Shown here: in pieces, positions 1 to 4,973 of the stretch
How the letters are laid out: the number at the start of each line of letters is the position of its first letter
How positions within the stretch are numbered: the stretch's first letter is position 1
Source of the DNA: a bacterium
GTDB taxonomy: Bacteria; SZUA-182; DTGQ01
Direction of reading: 5' to 3'
Length of the DNA: 8,732 nt
Assembly (NCBI GenBank): GCA_023512255.1
Contig: JAILZY010000127.1
Coordinates: 1-8,732 of the forward strand
Made by a program: the position numbers and the translations under genes
Notes under the pieces: generated by a model
Databases searched by the model: none
Seen by the model: only the letters and a program-made list of their open reading frames with translations
Told to the model about the DNA's origin: nothing

Positions 1-74
1 ACTTTCTTCTCTCTTTATTTTCTCTCCTCCCCTTTATATTTTCAACATTATTTTTTCAACATGGGGAACATCTG
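1..74. repeat. Left copy of a perfect 74-bp terminal inverted repeat
   Basis: Positions 1-74 are identical, base for base, to the reverse complement of 8658-8731. The outer 40 bp form a nearly pure pyrimidine tract on this strand, followed by a short internal repeat of TTCAACAT and the core GGAACATCTG. The window starts inside the repeat, so its true outer edge is unknown. No transposase or recombinase gene is inside the window, so I infer a dispersed genomic repeat rather than a complete mobile element. Confidence 0.9.
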
Positions 75-93
75 TTTGTTCCGCAGATGTTCC
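65..93. repeat. Perfect 10-bp inverted repeat (hairpin) at the inner edge of the left repeat
   Basis: GGAACATCTG at 65-74, the last ten bases of the terminal repeat, is followed after 9 nt by its exact reverse complement CAGATGTTCC at 84-93. The right end of the window carries only one such arm, so the second arm is specific to the left junction. It could be a structural end of the repeat family or a chance remnant of a neighbouring copy. Confidence 0.6.
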
Positions 94-148
94 GCCTTGG
101 CCCTCCTTGCACTAAAAAACGGCGGCCATGCCGTCTCTGGCATCTTAA

Positions 149-177
149 TTGCTATAAAATTATGTAGAGAATATAAG
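149..177 (+). promoter_or_regulatory. Candidate sigma-70 promoter for the membrane protein-kinase pair
   Basis: TTGCTA (149-154) and TATAAG (172-177) are separated by 17 nt, matching four of six and five of six consensus bases. Transcription would start near 184 and leave a leader of about 90 nt before the first gene. It is the best spaced pair between the terminal repeat and the first gene, but the region is AT-rich and chance matches are possible. Confidence 0.4.
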
Positions 178-208
178 TTTAAGTCTCCTATGGAAGGAGA
201 CGGAACTT
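175..208 (+). promoter_or_regulatory. Two-part leader hairpin upstream of the first gene
   Basis: AAGTT (175-179) pairs with AACTT (204-208), and GTCTCCT (183-189) pairs perfectly with AGGAGAC (195-201) around a 5-nt loop. No T-run follows, so it does not resemble an intrinsic terminator. It overlaps the predicted transcription start and may be a stabilising leader structure or a protein-binding site. It does not match a riboswitch class that I recognise. Confidence 0.35.
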
Positions 209-276
209 GATTTATCAGTCAAGAGCTTATTGAATTTTTTAATAGCTTTATTGAATTTGAAAGGAGGCGATCGGAC

Positions 277-468
277 ATGTTAACTTGGCTAATGATTTGT
301 GTGCTTCTTATTGCCTTAAGCTTGCTCTGTGTTTCACTTGCCAATTTTACTCTCAGAGTAAAAGACAATATTTCTCAAAGATCTACCGTTTCTCCAAAGG
401 AAAGATACACCGTTTCTTCAAAGGACAGTCCAATAACTCATGGTCTAACTGATAATGTTTTATCATGA
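277..468 (+). CDS. Small single-pass membrane protein, 63 aa, unknown function
   Basis: The start is well supported: AAGGAGG (261-267) lies 9 nt before the ATG. Residues 2-25 form one hydrophobic segment, followed by a basic and polar tail, so an inner-membrane protein with a short soluble tail is expected. The tail contains an in-frame eight-residue duplication (residues 35-42 and 43-50, RSTVSPKE then RYTVSSKD), caused by a 24-bp tandem duplication at 385-425. The stop lies 26 nt before the sensor kinase. Because the kinase has no Shine-Dalgarno of its own, the two are probably one transcript with coupled translation. I recognise no family. It might be a membrane partner that localises or tunes the otherwise soluble kinase, but that rests only on adjacency. 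Confidence 0.65.
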   Translation: MLTWLMICVLLIALSLLCVSLANFTLRVKDNISQRSTVSPKERYTVSSKDSPITHGLTDNVLS

Positions 469-508
469 CTGATAAACCATAATGTTGTTTTATCATGACT
501 TATAAGCC
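453..508 (+). repeat. Imperfect tandem duplication covering the kinase start codon
   Basis: Copy 1 (453-478) and copy 2 (480-508) share TAATGTT, TTATCATGACT and ATAA-CC, differing by a 3-bp insertion and two substitutions. The ATG in copy 2 (495) starts the kinase. The equivalent ATG in copy 1 (465) overlaps the TGA of the upstream gene as ATGA, but reads into a stop after five codons. Confidence 0.75.
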
Positions 509-1712
509 TATGAGAGAGCTAGAGAGCAGGGAATACAGGATAGATAAAGGGGTTCTCCTGGAAGAAAATAGGCTGCTGAAAGAGCGTCTTAGAATCCTGG
601 AAAAATATACGGATCAACTCTTTGCTGAGTTGGAAGACAGGGTAATGAAAAATACCCGGGAGATAGCTGAAAAGAAAGTGGTTTTACAGAAGATCTTCAA
701 TCTTATGGATGGAGAGATCATTCTGGCAGACAAAAGCTATCGTATTATCGAGGCTAGTAATGTCAGTAGCGGTCATCATGCCTGGCAAGCCGCCTCAGTC
801 TGTAAGAGCGACGCGGCCTGCCAGGCTATGAAGACTGGCCGCGCCGTCAGCCAAGAGACGGCTTTGAGAGATGGCAATGATCAGCTTAGGATCATCCGGC
901 AAACAGCCTTTCCTATCTTTGACAGTAAGATGAATGAATCTTGGGGATTCGTCCAGTTTACCCAGGATATAACCTCAGTGCGGATTGAACAGGACAGGCA
1001 GATTCGATTGGAGAAGGTGCAGGCCGTCGAGAGAGTAGTAGCTCTTTTTTCCTCTTATCTCAAGACCATAGCAGAAGCTGCTCAGCATATTATTCTTGGC
1101 AAGATCGGGAAAAAATTAGGCCTAAGTAATTATGGTTTCAAGGATTTTCTCGCCTTGCTTGATCAGCAAATTATCCAAGTCCAGGATTACCTCACTGATT
1201 TATTTTTTATTCTCAACGAGAGGACCGAGGATGCGGTTTTGACCAATGTCAATGATCTTCTTCAAGTAACTCTTCGCTCGAGCAAACTGACCGCATTATC
1301 TAATAAAAATAAAAAGGTAAAGATCATTTTAGAGCTAGCCAGGGACATTCCTTTGGTTAGGGTAAGTCAAGCTCAACTAAGCAGAGTTTTTATCCACCTT
1401 ATCGACAATGCCTTTGACAGTATGCCAGCAGGTGGTGAACTGACCATTGTAACTCGAAGCAAGAGCCTTGAAGTGGAAATCGAATTTTCCGACACTGGCT
1501 TAGGAATAGCCGAGCAGATCAGAGAAAAAATCTTTGAGCCATTTCTGACCACTAAAGAAAACAGACTGGGCCTTGGCCTTTCAGTATGTAAATTTATTCT
1601 TGAAAAATATCATGGTCAAATCACCCTGCAACCTAACCCGACAGCAGGACGAACTACCTCATTTCTCGTCAGGATACCTGCTAGCCTTGATTGTCAGGCT
1701 TGCAAAAGATAG
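495..1712 (+). CDS. Soluble PAS-domain sensor histidine kinase, 405 aa
   Basis: A charged coiled coil (residues about 15-68) is followed by a PAS-like domain (about 65-163, ending FTQDIT) carrying Cys103 and Cys109. Next is a helical dimerisation segment (about 165-245) and a clear GHKL ATPase domain: N box IDNAFDSM with Asn305, G1 box DTGLGI (333-338), F box FEPF (347-350) and G2 box LGLGL (358-362). No membrane segment is present, so the signal is probably cytoplasmic. The dimerisation segment lacks a recognisable HE..NP H box; its only histidine is His197 (AQHIIL), so autophosphorylation is uncertain. No response regulator is in the window. No Shine-Dalgarno precedes ATG 495, consistent with coupling to the upstream membrane protein. 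The kinase family is secure; the ligand and partner are unknown. Confidence 0.9.
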   Translation: MTYKPMRELESREYRIDKGVLLEENRLLKERLRILEKYTDQLFAELEDRVMKNTREIAEKKVVLQKIFNLMDGEIILADKSYRIIEASNVSSGHHAWQAASVCKSDAACQAMKTGRAVSQETALRDGNDQLRIIRQTAFPIFDSKMNESWGFVQFTQDITSVRIEQDRQIRLEKVQAVERVVALFSSYLKTIAEAAQHIILGKIGKKLGLSNYGFKDFLALLDQQIIQVQDYLTDLFFILNERTEDAVLTNVNDLLQVTLRSSKLTALSNKNKKVKIILELARDIPLVRVSQAQLSRVFIHLIDNAFDSMPAGGELTIVTRSKSLEVEIEFSDTGLGIAEQIREKIFEPFLTTKENRLGLGLSVCKFILEKYHGQITLQPNPTAGRTTSFLVRIPASLDCQACKR

Positions 1713-1754
1713 CGTTATTTCAAAGTTGAAATATTTTTCATCTTTGAAATAACG
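1713..1754 (+). terminator. Long hairpin just 3' of the kinase; member of a repeated hairpin family
   Basis: A perfect 13-bp stem (1713-1725 with 1742-1754) encloses a 16-nt loop, one base after the kinase stop codon. The stem is AT-rich and there is no T-run after it, so it may stabilise mRNA 3' ends rather than terminate. A 34-nt relative (29 of 34 identical) lies just 3' of the CapA-type gene at 7298-7331. The right arm overlaps an 11-bp tandem duplication, GAAATAACGGC, at 1746-1756 and 1757-1767. Confidence 0.55.
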
Positions 1755-1845
1755 GCGAAATAACGGCGGCTTAAAATAGGCTGCTGGCAGAAAGATTAAA
1801 GTAGACTAAGGCAGGTAATATACGAGATTATTAAGGCCTATTTTA

Positions 1846-1861
1846 TGGCATATAATTTGCT
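1846..1861 (+). promoter_or_regulatory. Sigma-54-like promoter (TGGCA-N6-TTGCT) overlapping a perfect TATAAT
   Basis: TGGCATATAATTTGCT has the GG and GC dinucleotides exactly 12 bp apart, as sigma-54 -24/-12 promoters require. The same bases contain TATAAT (1851-1856), but the sequence 17 bp upstream (TTATTA) is a poor -35 box. Transcription would run rightwards from about 1868-1873 into gene-free DNA ahead of the YGL cluster. Which sigma factor uses it, if either, cannot be decided from sequence. Confidence 0.4.
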
Positions 1862-1949
1862 TTATTGAATTTGTGTAAGCCTTGATGAGGGAGCCACATT
1901 TGAGAGCATGACAATTGCTATACGCGAGCATTTGATATATTTGCGAGAT

Positions 1950-1983
1950 TGATGTAAAATAATAAATGATGTAAAATAATAAT
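1950..1983. repeat. 17-bp tandem duplication
   Basis: TGATGTAAAATAATAAA (1950-1966) is repeated immediately at 1967-1983 with one change at the last base. It is one of more than ten two-copy micro-duplications in this window. Confidence 0.75.
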
Positions 1984-2002
1984 AAAACATATTGCTGAGG
2001 GA

Positions 2003-2058
2003 CTGAAAGGCCCCTGTTATCCTGTTATATGATGCTGGGAGAAAAAGGGGCCTTTCAG
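2003..2058. repeat. Perfect 12-bp inverted repeat with a 32-nt loop
   Basis: CTGAAAGGCCCC (2003-2014) pairs perfectly with GGGGCCTTTCAG (2047-2058). Neither side has a T-run in terminator position. It lies downstream of the 1846 promoter candidate and could be the structured core of a small RNA, or one unit of a palindromic repeat family. Confidence 0.6.
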
Positions 2059-2180
2059 GAATTGGAAGTGGGAAGGGAGGTGAGAATAAGGTTTTAAGGT
2101 TATATCTGACAGCCAAGCTTTATAATGGAAGATTTTTTCATGATTTGGTAGGTGGGTGGAGGCGAGAGCCTTCGAATATT

Positions 2181-2207
2181 AAAAAGGCGGGACAGTAATG
2201 TCCCGCC
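2181..2207 (-). terminator. Intrinsic terminator, leftward
   Basis: A perfect 9-bp GC-rich stem (2186-2194 with 2199-2207) with a 4-nt loop is followed on the minus strand by five T residues (2185-2181). This is the cleanest intrinsic terminator in the window, yet no convincing minus-strand gene lies to its right before 2660. It implies a leftward transcript of unknown kind, or blocks antisense transcription. Confidence 0.65.
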
Positions 2208-2615
2208 AGAAGGGAGAAAATAACAATCCCCAATTACCCGGCTTAATAAGCTGGTAGTGAAATATCCGCCGGGAGAAGGGAAAAGTGAAAGAGTTTACTA
2301 TTGTCAGACAAAATAAAGTGAGGAAGAGTTAGGGTTAGCAGTGTAAGAGATTTACTATGGCTTGAGAAGTAAAGTAGGTGGGATGGTTCGAGAGGCTGTT
2401 TTGGTTGGTGAAGGTTAGTTGGTGAAGTTATCTTACGGATTTTCCTCATAAAGTGTTTTCCGGACATGAATTTCGACCAGAGATCTTAAGTAAATTTTTG
2501 CGCTACTGATCATCATGTAGCAGTCGGAAAACCTCACCTGATAGATACTAGATAGCCCTGTCAAGTAACTCCCAATCTTTACTCGGCTTTGTAACCATCC
2601 ACTCTTTCGTTCGTT

Positions 2616-2663
2616 ATGCGTAAGGTATTTACGGGTGTCTTGTTTAGGAGGACAACGCAATGA
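2616..2663 (+). CDS. Possible 15-codon leader ORF overlapping the first YGL gene
   Basis: ATG 2616 opens a frame encoding MRKVFTGVLFRRTTQ, whose TGA (2661-2663) overlaps the ATG of the first YGL gene as ATGA. No Shine-Dalgarno precedes it, and the YGL gene's own ribosome site lies inside it. It could couple translation, but a chance frame is equally likely. Confidence 0.2.
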   Translation: MRKVFTGVLFRRTTQ

Positions 2664-3058
2664 GAAAGAAATCTGGCCTTGTAAAGATGGTGATCATATC
2701 ATCAGTACTCATCTTTTGTTTAGCTCTAACTCCAAATTATAGCCATGCTTACTATGGCCTATACGGCGGCTACTACGGCCTGTACGGAGGCTTATACGGG
2801 CTGTATGGTCTGGGAGGATTGTACGGTGGCCTATACGGTGGGCTATATGGTCTGTATGGCTTGGGCGGACTCTATGGCTTATATGGCTTGGGCGGCTGGT
2901 ATGGAAGCGGAGTTTCTACTATGGCATCGCAGCTTGCCAGCTACGCGGTTTACTCAAGACCTTATCTGTGGGGATATGGAGTCTTGGGATCAAGTTTTCT
3001 TCCTGGTTTGTTAGGCTGGCAGGGAGTCTATGGGCCAGGAATAAACTTTTTTGATTAA
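2660..3058 (+). CDS. Exported Gly/Leu/Tyr repeat protein 1 (YGL family), 132 aa
   Basis: TAGGAGGA (2645-2652) lies 7 nt before the ATG. Residues 1-30 are a signal peptide: basic MRKKSGLVK, a hydrophobic core at 10-23, and a probable SPase I cut after SHA, before YYGLYGG. Residues 31-84 consist almost entirely of LYG, LYGG and LYGLGG units. The tail (85-132) is non-repetitive, aromatic and Gly-rich (YLWGYG, QGVYGPG) and ends NFFD. The Cys in the signal core (IFC) does not make a convincing lipobox. A periplasmic, surface or extracellular structural role is inferred from composition and export; I recognise no characterised family. It is the first of four paralogues in tandem. Leu, Tyr and Gly codons vary from unit to unit, so the repeats are old and maintained at protein level. 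Confidence 0.85.
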   Translation: MRKKSGLVKMVIISSVLIFCLALTPNYSHAYYGLYGGYYGLYGGLYGLYGLGGLYGGLYGGLYGLYGLGGLYGLYGLGGWYGSGVSTMASQLASYAVYSRPYLWGYGVLGSSFLPGLLGWQGVYGPGINFFD

Positions 3059-3086
3059 CCCTAAACACTATACAGCCTACTCAGGA

Positions 3087-3114
3087 AGACTTTAACGAGG
3101 AGACCTTAACGAGC
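3087..3114. repeat. 14-bp tandem duplication between YGL genes 1 and 2
   Basis: AGACTTTAACGAGG (3087-3100) is followed directly by AGACCTTAACGAGC (3101-3114), two changes in 14. No clear terminator lies between YGL genes 1 and 2, so they may be co-transcribed. Confidence 0.7.
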
Positions 3115-3194
3115 AAAACTCACTTTGAGCGAAAAAGTTTCAAAATTCATGCGCTATCTTCTCTAGATTATGAACCTTCCGCAGGAGGGACGAA

Positions 3195-3227
3195 ATGAGC
3201 AAGACAGGCGACAAGGTCGCTTGGTAA
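3195..3227 (+). CDS. Possible 10-codon leader peptide ahead of YGL gene 2
   Basis: AGGAGGG (3183-3189) precedes ATG 3195 by 5 nt, and the frame encodes MSKTGDKVAW before TAA (3225-3227). It ends 38 nt before the start of the second YGL gene. The ribosome site is stronger than the one of the gene it precedes, so initiation here is plausible and could modulate downstream translation. No attenuator-type hairpin or run of one amino acid is visible. Confidence 0.35.
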   Translation: MSKTGDKVAW

Positions 3228-3265
3228 GACTAAATAAAATAAAAATAAATACAGAAGGTAAGGCT

Positions 3266-3820
3266 ATGAATCAGCACAGGTTTTTGAGAGTTATGATCGT
3301 AATATTAGCCTGCGTAGTTCTTGCCTCGGCCATACCTAGCCGTGCAGATGCTTACTACGGCCTGGGATTTTATGGATTAGGATTGTATGGGCTATATGGC
3401 TTGGGGTTATATGGGTTATATGGGCTATACGGCTTGGGATACGGCCTATACTGGCCTTATAGCCTGTACTGGTGGCCTTATAGTCTGTATGGGCTCTGGC
3501 CTTATGGTTTGTACGGACTTTTCGGCTTAGGTTTATACGGGCTATATGGACTCTATGGCCTTGGAATGTATGGCCTTGGGCTTTATGGCCTCTACGGCCT
3601 GTGTGGTCTTGGTCTCTACGGCCTCGGCTTGTATGGCGGCTTGATGGGACTATACGGCCTGGCCAGCTTATATAATCTCTATGGATTAGGAGGACTTTAT
3701 GGGCTGGGAACAGGAAGTATTAGTATAAATACGACCTTTGGCGCTCCTCCTCCAGATGCTGGATCAGTAACAGGTGCACCGAGTACAGCCGCACCGACTG
3801 CGGTCGCTCCTGCAGCTTGA
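3266..3820 (+). CDS. Exported Gly/Leu/Tyr repeat protein 2 (YGL family), 184 aa, with Pro/Ala/Thr tail
   Basis: I start at ATG 3266 (GAAGG about 8 nt upstream) rather than 3170, because only this start gives a proper signal peptide: residues 1-29, basic MNQHR, a hydrophobic core at 8-21, and a cut after ADA before YYGLG. Residues 30-148 are GLG/LYG units, interrupted by an aromatic insert with three WPY motifs (63-65, 70-72, 78-80). One Cys (113) occurs in the mature chain. The tail (149-184) switches to Ser/Thr then Pro/Ala/Thr (APPPDAG, PSTAAPTAVAPAA), which resembles a flexible linker. It is the longest of the four paralogues. ILAC in the signal could be read as a weak lipobox, but the AxA-YYG junction shared with the paralogues favours SPase I. 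An exported structural role is inferred. Confidence 0.85.
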   Translation: MNQHRFLRVMIVILACVVLASAIPSRADAYYGLGFYGLGLYGLYGLGLYGLYGLYGLGYGLYWPYSLYWWPYSLYGLWPYGLYGLFGLGLYGLYGLYGLGMYGLGLYGLYGLCGLGLYGLGLYGGLMGLYGLASLYNLYGLGGLYGLGTGSISINTTFGAPPPDAGSVTGAPSTAAPTAVAPAA

Positions 3821-3840
3821 GGAAGAAGGAGTGTGTTTTC

Positions 3841-3892
3841 CTCATCTGGCCTTATAGTTATCTTTTTTGAGATGAGCGGCCAGCATTTTTTT
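3841..3892 (+). terminator. Probable intrinsic terminator after YGL gene 2
   Basis: CTGGCC (3846-3851) can pair with GGCCAG (3878-3883), followed two bases later by seven T residues (3886-3892). An alternative stem, CTCATCT (3841-3847) with AGATGAG (3870-3876), competes for the same region. The position 20 nt after the stop and the T-run support termination, though the loop is long. Confidence 0.5.
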
Positions 3893-4241
3893 CTCCTTTT
3901 CTTAAGGCGCAGGGGACGGAAGAGGGGCTTGGCGAGGGAGAACAAGTTATTTTCTAAATCACCAGGAGAGGCTATCTATGATTTAAGGGGGAAAACCACA
4001 AGCTTCGCTCCTGTCCGTCCCCTTGCCCATTTATTTAACTTTCTGAACATGGTGGTTCTTTCGCTAAGTGTGTAACCCAGGTGCGCAGCGGATCAATTAC
4101 GCTATCAATTGTAGGCGCTGACCTTTAGTAGGTGCTGACCTTGTGCCTGCCTAAGCTTGCACACTTTGTTAGCTAAAAGACCGCCTGGAGAAGGAGTTAT
4201 AATAATGTAATAATGGAATAAGATCCTATAAAAAATTCTAA

Positions 4242-4269
4242 TTGATTTTTGGGAAACTTTCAAGATAAT
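4242..4269 (+). promoter_or_regulatory. Candidate promoter for YGL gene 3
   Basis: TTGATT (4242-4247) and GATAAT (4264-4269) are 16 nt apart. Transcription would begin near 4276 and give a leader of about 105 nt. The match is fair, but AT-rich DNA gives many such pairs. Confidence 0.3.
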
Positions 4270-4332
4270 TCGATTCCATTTTCATACTTAGGGGGAATGA
4301 GATAATTTTAAGCCAGAATAAGGATTTAATGG

Positions 4333-4364
4333 AACATTTGGGGTAACTAACATTTAGGGTAACA
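4333..4364. repeat. 16-bp tandem duplication in the leader of YGL gene 3
   Basis: AACATTTGGGGTAACT (4333-4348) is followed directly by AACATTTAGGGTAACA (4349-4364), ending 18 nt before the start codon of gene 3. As it lies in the likely untranslated leader, it may affect translation or be a neutral duplication. Confidence 0.75.
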
Positions 4365-4382
4365 TTAAAGAGGATTGATATT

Positions 4383-4778
4383 ATGAAGAGATATAGATAC
4401 TTAGTCTTAGTTGGTATTTCAGGCTTGCTCCTCATCTGTGGCTTAGTATTTCCCACCTCACTTCATGCCTATTACGGAGGATATGGTGGCTGGGGGCTGT
4501 ATGGTGGACTGTACGGCTTGGGAGGGTGGTATGGTGGCTTGTATGGTGGTATGTATGGCCTCTACGGCCTAGGTGGGCTTTATGGAGGAGTGGGCCTTTA
4601 CGGTCTTGGTGGCTTATATGGCGGCGGTCTATACGGCGGATACGGGTTCAATTTAGGGCTACTGGCGCTGATGAACCCTTATTATCAGAGCAGCGGAGTA
4701 TATATGCTCTCACCTTTACTTAGTTTTGACCTGTTGTCAGATCCACTACTAGGGATGGGTATGCTCTCAATTTTATAA
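4383..4778 (+). CDS. Exported Gly/Leu/Tyr repeat protein 3 (YGL family), 131 aa
   Basis: AGAGGA (4369-4374) lies 8 nt before the ATG. The signal peptide is residues 1-29 (MKRYRY, hydrophobic core 7-22, cut after LHA before YYGGYGG). Residues 30-90 are the most Gly-rich repeat region of the four paralogues, with GGLYG, GGWYG and LYGLGG units. The tail (91-131) is hydrophobic and Met/Leu/Ser-rich (LLALMNPYYQ, SPLLSFDLLSDPLLG) and ends GMLSIL. This hydrophobic end could bury in a membrane, a partner protein or a fibre core. No lipobox or sortase signal is seen. Function is not recognised; a secreted structural role is inferred from composition and from the paralogues on both sides. Confidence 0.85.
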   Translation: MKRYRYLVLVGISGLLLICGLVFPTSLHAYYGGYGGWGLYGGLYGLGGWYGGLYGGMYGLYGLGGLYGGVGLYGLGGLYGGGLYGGYGFNLGLLALMNPYYQSSGVYMLSPLLSFDLLSDPLLGMGMLSIL

Positions 4779-4804
4779 ATTTAAATTATAATATATTTAT
4801 ATTT

Positions 4805-4862
4805 TTGCGTTTTTTATAACTATTTTTATAACTGATCGAAATATAAATAACAAGGAGGTGAT
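4805..4862 (+). promoter_or_regulatory. Candidate promoter and orphan perfect Shine-Dalgarno ahead of YGL gene 4
   Basis: TTGCGT (4805-4810) and TATAAC (4827-4832) are 16 nt apart; a 12-bp tandem repeat (TTTTTATAACTA and TTTTTATAACTG, 4811-4834) supplies a second TATAAC. AAGGAGGTGAT (4852-4862) is the full complement of a typical 16S rRNA 3' end, yet no ATG, GTG or TTG lies at normal spacing; gene 4 starts 111 nt further on. It may be a ribosome standby site or the remnant of a lost gene start. Confidence 0.35.
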
Positions 4863-4973
4863 TTTACATAAAAATATAAATCTCATGTATTCATTGTTTT
4901 TTAACAAATTTTTAATCATCATCAGAACATTGATTGCATGAGTCGTGATTGTAAGGAAAAGGAGGCTTTTGAG

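Larger units (their letters stand above)
1755..2659. other. Gene-free stretch of about 900 bp with regulatory-looking elements
   Basis: No open reading frame here has a Shine-Dalgarno, family resemblance or coding-like composition; the leftward frames within it are low in complexity and start without ribosome sites. It holds a strong promoter-like site (1846-1861), a 17-bp tandem repeat, a 12-bp-stem hairpin, a leftward terminator, and a spaced direct repeat of AAGAG(A)TTTACTAT near 2290 and 2346. From about 2260 to 2440 the + strand is strongly purine-biased. A non-coding RNA or a decayed gene is possible. Confidence 0.5.
3893..4382. other. Gene-free interval between YGL genes 2 and 3
   Basis: No supportable gene is seen. 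The interval has a 9-bp inverted repeat, GGGGACGGA (3912-3920) with TCCGTCCCC (4014-4022), and a 15-bp direct repeat at 4111-4125 and 4128-4142 (GTAGG-GCTGACCTT). An AAGGAG site (4191-4196) sits 8 nt before an ATG immediately followed by TAA (4205-4210). The last 180 bp are AT-rich and carry the gene 3 promoter candidate. Confidence 0.5.

Noticed and set aside
98-112. TGGC...TTGCA upstream of the first gene as a sigma-54 promoter
   Set aside because: The GG and GC are only 10 bp apart; sigma-54 promoters need 12.
1862-2116. Leftward open frame of 84 codons
   Set aside because: No ribosome site, no family resemblance, and a 12-bp-stem hairpin and a tandem duplication lie inside it.
2243-2467. 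Leftward open frame of 74 codons ending 36 nt before the clean leftward terminator
   Set aside because: The position is tempting, but the protein is low-complexity Leu/Ser/Pro from a pyrimidine-rich strand and no Shine-Dalgarno precedes it. A non-coding transcript is equally likely.
2433-2660. Leftward open frame of 75 codons starting opposite the YGL gene 1 start
   Set aside because: It begins at the reverse complement of the ribosome site of YGL gene 1 and has no ribosome site of its own or coding character.
2540-2660. Cyclic-di-GMP-type riboswitch upstream of the YGL cluster
   Set aside because: Short GC-containing words loosely recall the class, but I could not find the required paired stems or conserved core.
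2720-2790. Lipoprotein lipoboxes in the YGL signal peptides (IFC, LIC, LAC)
   Set aside because: The residues before the Cys do not fit well, gene 4 lacks a Cys there, and all four share a better SPase I site directly before YYG.
3833-4075. Rightward open frame of 80 codons after YGL gene 2
   Set aside because: It starts from a non-ATG codon inside the predicted terminator and encodes an unconvincing mixture of basic and hydrophobic runs.
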